Source of the DNA: Gemmataceae bacterium | GTDB lineage: Bacteria > Planctomycetota > Planctomycetia > Gemmatales > Gemmataceae | Assembly: GCA_026419115.1 (NCBI GenBank) | Contig: JAOAAA010000008.1 | Span: forward strand, 1 to 51,350 | Length of the DNA: 51,350 nucleotides | Direction: 5' to 3' | Part shown: piece after piece, positions 1-7,463 of the stretch | Numbering within the stretch: the first letter of the stretch is position 1 | How the letters are laid out: the number at the start of each line of letters is the position of its first letter | The notes under the pieces: generated by a model | The model's database searches: none | What the model was told of the DNA's origin: nothing | What the model saw: the letters and a program-made list of their open reading frames with translations, nothing else | Made by a program: the position numbers and the translations under genes

Positions 1-165
1 GCCCACCACAACGCCAACATCATGGTAAGAGACGCTTCGGGCCGACTTCGGCATCACGAGCGTATCGTCAGCGGGAATATGACGCCGGAAGAACAGGCCC
101 TTGGCTTCCCAAGGAACAATTCTATTCGAGGGAGTCGGGGGCAATGTGAGACGAGAGAATCTTAA
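1..165 (+). pseudogene. C-terminal remnant of a polymorphic-toxin deaminase-like domain (partial, enters from left)
   Basis: An open frame runs from base 1 to a TAA at 163-165 (54 codons) with no start inside the window. It reads HHNANIMVRDASGR, then SGNMTPEEQALGFP. From memory, this spacing and wording match the first half of the nucleic-acid deaminase-like toxin domains found at the C-terminus of Rhs-type and other polymorphic toxins. In those, LGFP is soon followed by an HTEAR zinc/catalytic motif and later PCxxCxG. Here the reading after LGFP turns to a non-matching tail and stops, so both catalytic motifs are missing. This suggests a truncated or decayed toxin end, not an active enzyme. 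The stop overlaps the stop of the convergent aceE (162-164). The family match is by recollection only, and the opposite strand is also open here, so the call is tentative. Confidence 0.4.
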
Positions 166-2942
166 AGGGTCCAAGGGGGGGGGGCATCGGGATTGATGCC
201 CATATCCTTGATCGCTTGCTTGACGATTTGGCGATCTAATTCGCCGCGTTCGGCCAAGGCATACAAGGAAGCTACCACCACATGCTCGGCATTCACTTCA
301 AAGAAGCTCCGCAAGGCAGGCCGAGTGGCAGAGCGACCGAAACCATCGGTCCCTAGAGCGAGCAATCGCCCGTTGAGATACGGGGAAATCTGCTCGGGCA
401 AGGTGCGCATGTAGTCGCTGCTGGCAATGATGGGTCCGCTGGTAGGCCCCAGAACTTTTTCAACGTAGCTGACCTTTTTGGGTTGGTCGGGATGCAGCCG
501 ATTGTAGCGTTCGGTTTCGATACAATCGCGGCGGAGCATTTGGTAGCTGGTGGCGCTGTACACTGTGCTTGCAACCCGATATTTCTCGGCCAAAATTTGT
601 GCGGCTTTGAGAACCTCGCGGAGAATCACACCCGATCCGAGAAGCTGAACAGTGTGTTTGGCTCCGTTGGCAGGGGTAAAGGTTTGGTACGGGTAAAGCC
701 CTTTGATGATTCCTTCGCGAACGCCTTGCGGCATGGGGGGCATATCGTAGCTTTCGTTATAAATCGTCAGATAGTAGAAGCACTCTTCGCCTCGCACAAA
801 CATGGCGTTGATTCCCTCTTCAATAATCGTGGCTAGTTCGTAACCCCAAGCGGGGTCATAAGCTCGACAGGAAGGGATCGTCAAAGCGGCCAAGTGGCTA
901 TGTCCATCTTCGTGTTGAAGTCCTTCCCCGTTGAGCGTGGTGCGTCCGGCGGTTGCTCCCATCATGAAGCCCCGACAGCGAGCATCGGCAGCTGCCCAAG
1001 CGAGGTCTCCAATCCGTTGGAAGCCAAACATCGAATAGTAAACGTAAAAGGGAATGGTGTTGACGCTGTAAGTGCTATAGGCCGTGCCGGCAGCTATGAA
1101 GGTGGCCATCGAACCGGCTTCGTTAATCCCTTCTTGGAAAATTTGGCCATTGACCGCTTCTCGATATTCGGACATGGTGCCTTTATCGACGGGGACATAG
1201 TTTTGTCCCGCGGGGCTATAAAGGCCGAATTGTTTGTAAATGGGGGGTAACCCAAAGGTTTGCCCTTCATCAGGCACGATGGGAACGATGAGCTTCCCAA
1301 CGTGGGGGTCCTTCATTAAACGCTGCATGAGGGTGACCCAAGCGAGCGTCGTCGATTGCCCCTTACCCTGAGGGGTTCCTTGCAGCAAGCCGGCAAAACT
1401 TTCCGGTTTCGGGGCCACGCAGGGGGTAAATTCGTTATTGCGGGCAGGCTGGTATCCTCCTAAAGCGCGACGGCGCTCGTGGAGGTATTTCATCTCAGGG
1501 CTATCCTCGGCAGGGCGGTAGAACTTGTAGTTTTCGATATCGGAATCAGAAAGTGGCAGGTTAAAACGATCACGCATCCGTCGCAGGGCTTTGAGTTCTT
1601 CGAGTTTGGCTTTCTCGGCCGCTTCGACTTTGGCGGTTTCGTATTCCTCGGGGGTCAGGGCTTCGGCGAGTTTTTTCTCTTGGTGGGCGGTGTTGTTCGC
1701 TTCGCTGGAAGTCCCATAACCTTTCACCGTCTTCACGAGAATCACACTGGGGGCACCTCGATGATTCAAGGCCGCTCGATAGGCATTGTACACCTTCAGG
1801 GGGTCATGCCCACCTCGTTTGAGTGACGCCAGTTGTTCATCCGACATGTGGGCCACGAGGCTTTTCAGTTCAGGAGTGTTGAAGAATTTCTCTCGAATTA
1901 GTCCGGGGTTCCCCTTTTTGGCCGCATAGGCATATTCTTGATATTCGCCATCGGGCACCTCCATCATGCGGCGAACTAAAGCCCCCGTAGTGTCGCGGCT
2001 GAGAAGTTCGTCCCAATCTTCCCCCCAAATGCACTTCACAACATTCCAGCCGGCCCCGCGGAAGATGCCTTCGAGTTCTTGGATAATTTTGCCATTGCCT
2101 CGGACCGGACCATCCAAGCGTTGTAGGTTACAATTCACCACAAAGGTCAGGTTGTCGAGCTTTTCGCGGGCAGCAATGCTCAGGCAACCCAGAGATTCCG
2201 GTTCGTCGCATTCGCCATCCCCTAAAAAGGCCCACACATGGGTGCTATCGGTGTCGGCCAAGCCCCGATCGCGCAGGTACCGAGCATATCGGGCTTGATA
2301 GATTGCCATGATGGGGCCTAGCCCCATGCTCACCGTGGGGTACTGCCAAAAATTGGGCATCAACCATGGGTGAGGATAGCTGGAAAGCCCCCCCCCCTCG
2401 TTGAGTTCTTGACGAAAGTTTTCCAGTTGTTTATCGGTCAAGCGACCTTCCAGATAAGCCCGAGCATACATTCCAGGGCTAGCATGACCTTGGAAATAAA
2501 TAATATCTCCGTGACTATCCTCGGTGCGTCCTCGGAAAAAGTGATTGAAACCGACTTCATAAAGGGTGGCAGCACTGGCAAAGGTGGCGATATGCCCCCC
2601 CACGTTCGTGGTTTTGTTCGCCTTGGCTACCATGGCCATGGCATTCCAACGAATTAGGCTTTTGATTTTGCGTTCAAGGCTGCGATTTCCCGGAAAAGGT
2701 ACTTGTTGTTCTACAGTGACAGTATTAACGTAGGGGGTGTGAATTTCGGTTCGACTAGAAATCCCTGTAGTGCGTGCCCGTTGCGAGAGCATTTCTAACA
2801 GGAACTTCGCTCGCTCAGGCCCTTGGGACTTGATTACGGCCTCAAGCGATTCAAGCCATTCGGAGGTTTCGATGGGATCCACATCGACAACTTCCGCAGA
2901 GAGGGCCGACGGACGAACATGATCTTCACTGCGAACAATCAT
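162..2942 (-). CDS. aceE: Pyruvate dehydrogenase E1 component, homodimeric type
   Basis: This 926-residue protein is the thiamine-diphosphate decarboxylase/dehydrogenase subunit of the pyruvate dehydrogenase complex. It decarboxylates pyruvate and acetylates the lipoyl group of E2 in the cytoplasm. The ThDP/Mg motif GDGECDEPES lies at residues 241-250, and the AceE-type stretches GRTTLNGEGLQHEDGHSH and YYSMFGFQRIGDLAW are present in the second half. It is slightly longer than the roughly 890 residues usual for the family, mainly through an N-terminal extension. The ATG at 2942 has GGGAG about 10 nt upstream, a rather long spacing. Two pure G/C decamers lie in frame: one encodes Gly-Gly-Gly (2388-2397) and one Pro-Pro-Pro near the C-terminus (175-184). 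No E2 or E3 gene is adjacent, so the complex is encoded elsewhere or just left of the window. Confidence 0.97.
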   Translation of the reverse strand: MIVRSEDHVRPSALSAEVVDVDPIETSEWLESLEAVIKSQGPERAKFLLEMLSQRARTTGISSRTEIHTPYVNTVTVEQQVPFPGNRSLERKIKSLIRWNAMAMVAKANKTTNVGGHIATFASAATLYEVGFNHFFRGRTEDSHGDIIYFQGHASPGMYARAYLEGRLTDKQLENFRQELNEGGGLSSYPHPWLMPNFWQYPTVSMGLGPIMAIYQARYARYLRDRGLADTDSTHVWAFLGDGECDEPESLGCLSIAAREKLDNLTFVVNCNLQRLDGPVRGNGKIIQELEGIFRGAGWNVVKCIWGEDWDELLSRDTTGALVRRMMEVPDGEYQEYAYAAKKGNPGLIREKFFNTPELKSLVAHMSDEQLASLKRGGHDPLKVYNAYRAALNHRGAPSVILVKTVKGYGTSSEANNTAHQEKKLAEALTPEEYETAKVEAAEKAKLEELKALRRMRDRFNLPLSDSDIENYKFYRPAEDSPEMKYLHERRRALGGYQPARNNEFTPCVAPKPESFAGLLQGTPQGKGQSTTLAWVTLMQRLMKDPHVGKLIVPIVPDEGQTFGLPPIYKQFGLYSPAGQNYVPVDKGTMSEYREAVNGQIFQEGINEAGSMATFIAAGTAYSTYSVNTIPFYVYYSMFGFQRIGDLAWAAADARCRGFMMGATAGRTTLNGEGLQHEDGHSHLAALTIPSCRAYDPAWGYELATIIEEGINAMFVRGEECFYYLTIYNESYDMPPMPQGVREGIIKGLYPYQTFTPANGAKHTVQLLGSGVILREVLKAAQILAEKYRVASTVYSATSYQMLRRDCIETERYNRLHPDQPKKVSYVEKVLGPTSGPIIASSDYMRTLPEQISPYLNGRLLALGTDGFGRSATRPALRSFFEVNAEHVVVASLYALAERGELDRQIVKQAIKDMGINPDAPPPWTL

Positions 2943-3291
2943 CGAAACAGGTCTCCCAAATCATATAAAGAACAAAGGTGACCCAAACAGGTCAACGGAA
3001 GGAATTCTTCTTAATTAAGATAGGAGTCCCAATTGCATCCGTCCAACCCGTTTTGAGTTGAGTCCCCTTCCGATGCTCCCGTTTGATCCGACGCATCGCA
3101 GGAGAAGCTCCCCGTTGTGGTTCCCAAGACGATACACTAAAATAGGTCGCAGGGTTTTTCAACGGCTTTGAGACTCAAGCAATCCTCGATCTGAAACCGT
3201 CTAGGGAACATGTGAAATCATCCGCAAAAGGTGAGAAATTGTCGGTCAGACGAGAGAAATCGTCAGCGAAACACTTTGTATCGGAGTTATC
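2943..3291. other. Divergent intergenic region between aceE and the small helical-protein pair
   Basis: This spacer holds the promoters of two divergent units. For aceE a weak leftward candidate is a TTGACC box (complement of 2990-2995) followed by an AT-rich TTTATAT stretch. On the right side, 3211-3273 carries three 21-bp repeats, listed separately. No gene is seen in it. Confidence 0.5.
3211..3273 (+). repeat. Three imperfect 21-bp direct repeats upstream of the helical-protein operon
   Basis: Units start at 3211, 3232 and 3253. They share the core GAAAT(C/T) at the same place and a similar purine-rich second half. The 21-bp period equals two helical turns, so the units would face the same side of DNA. 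They end 18 bp before the ATG at 3292, so they could be an operator array or just local duplication. Confidence 0.6.
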
Positions 3292-3783
3292 ATGAGCGCA
3301 CAAGTCGAATCGGTCGATGCTCTGATTCGCTGGCAAGGCGATTTGAGCCTATTTCGAGCGGAGGTCACCGAGGCTTTGTCTTCGGTCCTGCTGGAAATTC
3401 GTAAGGCCCGTGATTGGATCGAAACGGAATTGGATCGTTGGCGAAAAGAAAAACGAGAGGCCGAAGAACTAGTTTTTCAGGCCAAAATGGAACTCCGGCG
3501 TAAGCAAGTCCCCGATTTTAATGGCCGATTACCCGATACCACCGTGGAAGAAAAGAACCTCGCCAAGGCCGAGGCTTACTTAGATTACTGCGAAGAAAGG
3601 ATCGCCAAATGTCGGCATTGGTTGGTTGAACTGCCCCGTTGGGTCGAGGAAGAATATGCGCCGCCAACCCGTAAACTGAACCATTTTGTGGAAAGTGATT
3701 TGCCTCGTGCCTTGGGGCAATTGGAACAACAAATTCGCTCGCTTCAAGAATATCTCCAAATTCAAACCGGAGGTTCCTCATGA
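3292..3783 (+). CDS. Small charged helical (coiled-coil) protein, first of a coupled pair
   Basis: This is a 163-residue protein of unknown function with no signal peptide or membrane segment. It is almost entirely predicted helix: acidic and basic residues alternate with Leu, Trp and Ala (ETELDRWRKEKREAEEL, WVEEEYAPPTRKLNHFVES, LEQQIRSLQEYL). It could form an antiparallel helical hairpin, as substrates or chaperones of type VII-like secretion do, but no WXG motif is clear. The ATG at 3292 has GGAG about 6 nt upstream. Its stop overlaps the next start in an ATGA, so the two proteins are probably made in similar amounts and may bind each other. The family was not recognised. Confidence 0.85.
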   Translation: MSAQVESVDALIRWQGDLSLFRAEVTEALSSVLLEIRKARDWIETELDRWRKEKREAEELVFQAKMELRRKQVPDFNGRLPDTTVEEKNLAKAEAYLDYCEERIAKCRHWLVELPRWVEEEYAPPTRKLNHFVESDLPRALGQLEQQIRSLQEYLQIQTGGSS

Positions 3784-4010
3784 GAATCGATGCGGGGCGA
3801 AGTCGCCTTTATGATGCTCAGAAAACCATTCAAAACCGATGGCAGGAAGTGTGCGAACATTGGAACGATCCGGTCCAAAAAGAGTTTGAAGCCCAAACTT
3901 GGGAACCTCTGGAAAAACTCACCCGCGATGCCCTGCGGGCGATGGACCGTTTATCGGCCATCCTCCGCGAGATGCGCAGCGAATGCGAAGGAGAAGAAGG
4001 GGCCATTTGA
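3780..4010 (+). CDS. Small WXG100-like helical protein, second of the coupled pair
   Basis: This 76-residue helical protein has Trp-containing turns: HWNDPVQKEF in the middle and TWEPL soon after. A short all-alpha protein with a W-x-D/G turn between two helices resembles WXG100/ESX-type secreted proteins, but the similarity is one of shape and not proven. The start ATG (3780) overlaps the previous stop by 4 bp (ATGA), which points to translational coupling. No secretion ATPase of the FtsK/EssC type is seen in the window. Confidence 0.8.
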   Translation: MRIDAGRSRLYDAQKTIQNRWQEVCEHWNDPVQKEFEAQTWEPLEKLTRDALRAMDRLSAILREMRSECEGEEGAI

Positions 4011-4049
4011 GGAACACTTTGAGGCACATTCGGCCGGCCCCATCCCGAT

Positions 4050-4487
4050 TCATTCAACCTCGAATTTGAACTCGTTGGGCTTGCCATTTTCAACGGTGAC
4101 CTTGAACCGAGGATTTCTCGGGTCTCCATAGCGATTCCCGAGTTGATCGGTACCGGTCTGCCCCTCACCAGAAAGACTTAATCCACCGGCGGGCGATTTG
4201 GTATTCCACACAATCGTTACCCCATACTCACCCGGAACGGCCCCATCATCTTTTTGATAAGTGGTGAGGACAAAGACACCTTTTTCATCCACCGTGCCCA
4301 CAGGTTTAGGATCGTTGGCTCGTTCTTTCACCAAAGGATGGAAGACGACCATCGCTCCCGAGCAGGGATTCCCCGCCCGCGTGATGATCCCCTTGGCAGG
4401 AGTGGTTTTGGGTGTCCCTCCCCCGCAACCGCTCAGGCCGACAAGGAGGGTGATCATTCCGAGGATTGCAATCGATCTGGACATCAT
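4050..4487 (-). CDS. Small secreted lipoprotein with a carboxypeptidase-regulatory-like (beta-sandwich) domain
   Basis: This is a 145-residue protein. The N-terminus is a lipoprotein signal with lipobox LSGC (Cys at residue 21), so the product is probably lipid-anchored. The rest reads as one beta-sandwich (KGIITRAGNPCSGAMVVFHP, PGEYGVTIVW, NPRFKVTVENGKPNEFKFEV) typical of the small planctomycete lipoproteins often annotated 'carboxypeptidase regulatory-like'. It follows the DUF1559 gene by about 200 bp on the same strand, a pairing common in planctomycetes. Directly before the start codon the leader consists of tandem GAACAAAC-type repeats and shows no Shine-Dalgarno sequence. A second ATG immediately follows the first. 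Confidence 0.88.
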   Translation of the reverse strand: MMSRSIAILGMITLLVGLSGCGGGTPKTTPAKGIITRAGNPCSGAMVVFHPLVKERANDPKPVGTVDEKGVFVLTTYQKDDGAVPGEYGVTIVWNTKSPAGGLSLSGEGQTGTDQLGNRYGDPRNPRFKVTVENGKPNEFKFEVE

Positions 4488-4488
4488 T

Positions 4489-4566
4489 GTTTGTTCGTTT
4501 GTTCGTTTGTTTGTTCTTCAAATCTTGGATGGGACCATCTTAGCTGGTCCCATCTTAGTTGGTCCC
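4489..4566. repeat. Two short tandem repeat tracts in the leader of the lipoprotein gene
   Basis: 4489-4516 is a run of GTTTGTTC-type 8-mers with one TTTG slip. 4535-4564 is two copies of a 15-bp unit (CCATCTTAGYTGGTC) followed by the start of a third. The second tract also forms a perfect 7-bp inverted repeat, GGGACCA (4531-4537) with TGGTCCC (4545-4551, again 4560-4566). Both tracts lie immediately upstream of the leftward lipoprotein start at 4487. Confidence 0.8.
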
Positions 4567-4691
4567 ATCAAGGGTATTAGTTAATAGTAAGAGCCACTTA
4601 GTAAAGTGGGGGCAACGTCAGGATTCACGAATGCTTTTTGTGGCGGCCGGCGCCATTTAGCAAAAGAATGGCTGGGCAGCGTTTCCCGAGC

Positions 4692-5732
4692 TTAGTTGCT
4701 GGGAGCCACTTCGGCAGGAGTCAAGCCCCCCCCCGCGGCCGTAATCAGAGCGGCATACGATTGCGGGCTAATCGATTCCCGAATGAATCGAACGGAACCG
4801 TCGGCGAAAACGTGGTTGGCTCCCCCCGTATGGAAGGCGTAAGTTTCGTTATCGTTATGGCAGTTAATGACGCAGTTGCCCGGAGCTGCTGTCCCGCCGC
4901 TAACTGCACCATCGAGACCGTAATCGTTTTCGTGGTGGCCCCAACCGCCATCATTCAGGGCACCGCTGACCCGTTGGCGTCGGACGTAGAAGGCCGGTCG
5001 GCCGGCATCTTCACATAGTAAGATCGTATTGCTGGTCCCGTCGGTGATGGCGGCAATCGAAGCGGCCTGAGACGGGGCCGTTCCCAAAAGGGCCACACCC
5101 GCTCCGCTGATTTGCGGACGCATCGCACTGAAGGTCGTGGCCTGAGTGGTGCCACTAGGATAACCAAAGAAGGTCAAGGAACCAGGGTTGATCGAGCTAC
5201 AGGTGGCGTAGTCGGTCACGGCCAAATTCTGGAACGGGAACGAAGCGCCAAAGTTAAAAGTTCCCGAAACGGTTCGCTGAGCGCCCCCAGGCGTAGAGGG
5301 GCAAAGGAAGGTTTTAATGGGGGTGCGAAGAACCGCTTGATTATCAGGCGTGCCCGGAACAATCGAAGGCGACGACAACCACGGGAAACGCATGTTATAC
5401 AGGTTGAACAAGGCTTCTTGCTCGATGTAGGGCAGGAAATTCACGGCCCAAGAGTGAACGATAGCGGGATAGGGGAAGCCAGGTTGCCCCGATCCGCCGG
5501 GGGGCAGACCAATTTCCACGATCAAGCTCGGAGGCAAAGTTTGATACGACGATTCGTAGTTCAGGGCAGCCAGACCCAGTTGCTTCAGGTTGTTTGAGCA
5601 GGTACTGCGGTTCGCTGCTTCGCGAACTTTTTGCACGGCAGGGAGCAGCAGCCCAATCAAGATGGCGATAATAGCAATCACCACGAGCAATTCGATTAGG
5701 GTGAAACCCCGTCGGAAGATAGAGAGACGCAT
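4692..5732 (-). CDS. DUF1559 prepilin-like protein with type II/IV N-terminal methylation site
   Basis: This 346-residue protein is of the DUF1559 family, which is greatly expanded in planctomycetes. It starts [23 protein letters not shown]. The Gly|Phe-Thr-Leu-Ile-Glu prepilin peptidase site is followed by the hydrophobic helix and the DUF1559 stretch [19 protein letters not shown]. The C-terminal signature [15 protein letters not shown] is present. The protein is probably exported and processed by a prepilin peptidase and built into a pseudopilus or surface structure. The ATG at 5732 was chosen over upstream codons because GGAGAA lies about 6 nt before it and the signal peptide begins there. 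A C9 tract (4726-4734) encodes Gly-Gly-Gly near the C-terminus. Confidence 0.96.
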   Translation of the reverse strand: MRLSIFRRGFTLIELLVVIAIIAILIGLLLPAVQKVREAANRSTCSNNLKQLGLAALNYESSYQTLPPSLIVEIGLPPGGSGQPGFPYPAIVHSWAVNFLPYIEQEALFNLYNMRFPWLSSPSIVPGTPDNQAVLRTPIKTFLCPSTPGGAQRTVSGTFNFGASFPFQNLAVTDYATCSSINPGSLTFFGYPSGTTQATTFSAMRPQISGAGVALLGTAPSQAASIAAITDGTSNTILLCEDAGRPAFYVRRQRVSGALNDGGWGHHENDYGLDGAVSGGTAAPGNCVINCHNDNETYAFHTGGANHVFADGSVRFIRESISPQSYAALITAAGGGLTPAEVAPSN

Positions 5733-6119
5733 CGAGCTTCTCCAATTAATGTTGGGGGAAAAATAAATCCAATCATCGGCTATGGTAATTCGCATTCCTC
5801 TAGGCGGGTATAGGTACCACAAAAGCTCATCACAACTTCACCGAGCCAACACATCCCACGGAAGATTGAACTCTTTTTTCATGCTTTCTGCATCAAATCT
5901 TCATCGATCCGAATCGGCGAAGTGTCTCCTATCTACCCCTCCTAGCCACAAAGCCAGTGATTTTTCTCAAGACGGTTTCAGACAAGTTGATCGTCGAAAT
6001 GGGGAGCGATTCCTGCAACAAAGCAAGTGATTTTTCCGGAAGATTCATTACCCTAACTAGATCAAAGGGAGCTGTTCTTACAGGGTTCGTGTGTCCTGAT
6101 CCTCTTGGGAGTATTCTCA
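5733..6119. other. Divergent intergenic region with a period-70 duplication
   Basis: This is the promoter region for the leftward DUF1559 gene and the rightward esterase. A 19-bp stretch at 5948-5966 recurs at 6018-6036 with one mismatch (ACAAAGCMAGTGATTTTTC), with weaker similarity on both sides, so about 70 bp seem to have been duplicated. The short reading frames here have no protein-like composition. Confidence 0.6.
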
Positions 6120-7226
6120 ATGTCAATGTCTCGTAGCCTGTTCGTGCTGTTACTGGGGGTGAGTTGTTCTTACCCTGCCGATGAAATCCCTGCCTCATTA
6201 CAAAAAGCCTTTTCGCCTCCCAAAGAGTATCAAGGCAAAATGGGAACATATCGAAATTTGTTGATCGATCCCGACAACAAACCGATAACCGATGCAGCCG
6301 GTTGGGCCAAGCAACGCGAGCGAATTAAAGCCGATTGGACCAAACGACTCGGCGAATGGCCGGAATTACTGGCCCGTCCGAAAGTCGAAATCCTCGATAC
6401 GAAAGAAATGACAGGATACACTCGATCGCAACTTCGGCTTCAAGTGGCACCGGATCGCACCACTGAAGATGTTTACCTGTTGACCCCTCAAGGTAAGGGG
6501 CCATTCCCTGCCGTGGTGGTGGTCTTTTATGATGGTAAGACCGGTATTGGCGAAGGGAAAAAATCGCACCGCGATTTTGCTCTTCAACTCGTCAAGCGGG
6601 GTTTTGTCGCTCTCTCCATGGGCAGCGATCCGAACACTTATTACCCGAACAAGGAAAAAGCAACCATCCAACCTTTGTTTTATCATGCATACGTTGCTGC
6701 CCAAGCCTGTAATGCCCTCGCTAATATGCCCAACGTCGATGCCAATCGGATTGGGATTGTTGGGCATTCCTACGGAGGAAAATGGGCCATGTTCGCGGGG
6801 GCTTTTTACGAAAAATTTGCTGCCGTTGCTACCTCGGACCCTGGAATTGTGTTTGATGAAACACGAAGCAACATTAACTATTGGGAACCTTGGTATCTCG
6901 GTTACGAAAGTGGGAAGACCCGTAAACCGGGTATCCCCAAAGCCGATAATCCTCGCACAGGCCCCTATGCGAAACTCATCGAAGAGCAACGCGACCTCCA
7001 CGAAATTCATGCACTCATTGCACCAAGACCGTTTCTGGTTTCCGGAGGGGCCGAAGACCCCGTTGAGCGTTGGGTTCCTTTGAATCATCTCATGGCAATC
7101 AATCGTCTTCTTGGGTACGAGAATCGAGTCGCGATGACCAATCGCCCCTCGCACGATCCAACCGAAGAATCGAACCAACAACTATGCGACTTTTTCGAGT
7201 ATTTTCTCAAACGTCAAACAAAATAA
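6120..7226 (+). CDS. Secreted alpha/beta-hydrolase (acetyl xylan / dienelactone-type esterase)
   Basis: This is a 368-residue protein. A signal peptide (MSMSRSLFVLLLGVSCSYPA) sends it to the cell envelope. The alpha/beta-hydrolase fold is clear from the nucleophile elbow GHSYGG, a late Asp in GGAEDP and a His in PSHDP, giving a Ser-Asp-His triad. The family includes carbohydrate and glucuronoyl esterases; the substrate cannot be told from sequence. The reading frame is open to a TTG at 6105, but the ATG at 6120 has GGGAG about 8 nt upstream and begins the signal peptide. The last codons and stop are part of a 52-bp tandem duplication that continues downstream. Confidence 0.9.
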   Translation: MSMSRSLFVLLLGVSCSYPADEIPASLQKAFSPPKEYQGKMGTYRNLLIDPDNKPITDAAGWAKQRERIKADWTKRLGEWPELLARPKVEILDTKEMTGYTRSQLRLQVAPDRTTEDVYLLTPQGKGPFPAVVVVFYDGKTGIGEGKKSHRDFALQLVKRGFVALSMGSDPNTYYPNKEKATIQPLFYHAYVAAQACNALANMPNVDANRIGIVGHSYGGKWAMFAGAFYEKFAAVATSDPGIVFDETRSNINYWEPWYLGYESGKTRKPGIPKADNPRTGPYAKLIEEQRDLHEIHALIAPRPFLVSGGAEDPVERWVPLNHLMAINRLLGYENRVAMTNRPSHDPTEESNQQLCDFFEYFLKRQTK

Positions 7227-7301
7227 TTTCCTTTCCTAATTCTCTTTCGATTATTTTCTCAAACGTCAACCAAAATAATTTCCCTTCCTAACTCTCTTTC
7301 C
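7191..7301. repeat. 52-bp tandem duplication of the esterase 3' end
   Basis: 7201-7249 and 7253-7301 match at 45 of 49 positions, and similarity continues about 10 bp to the left (7191-7200 against 7243-7252). The first copy contains the end of the esterase coding region and its stop. The second copy is non-coding and directly follows. Confidence 0.9.
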
Positions 7302-7351
7302 CATACAAAACTGACGAACCATTGAGGAAATCAAGATAATTTCATTACATG

Positions 7352-7463
7352 GAACGCGAGGCTATTTCTCGATCTGCTTACGGAAAGTGGGAACATCGCC
7401 TTGATGTTCACTGACTGATTCAAGGTGCGTCGAACGCGAGGCTATTTCTCGATCTTCTTACGG
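7352..7463. repeat. 80-bp-period duplication of the 3' end of the redoxin/PHM-like gene
   Basis: 7352-7383 and 7432-7463 match at 31 of 32 positions. The right copy holds the last codons and stop of the leftward gene ending at 7442. The left copy lies beyond that stop. Similarity after the exact block is weak, as expected for an older duplication. Confidence 0.85.

Noticed and set aside
1-165. A leftward open frame across the same bases, reading IVPWEAKGLFFRRHIPADDT
   Set aside because: It has no sensible start beyond aceE's stop apart from a TTG and no recognised family, whereas the rightward frame matches a known toxin pattern. It could still be a real gene and should be looked at with more left flank.
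4594-4609. Hairpin CCACTT-AGTA-AAGTGG as a terminator after the DUF1559 gene
   Set aside because: The stem is only 6 bp and no U-run follows on the transcribed strand.
5782-6030. 82-codon rightward frame between the DUF1559 and esterase genes
   Set aside because: It covers a duplicated spacer, has biased random-looking composition, no ribosome-binding site and no family likeness.
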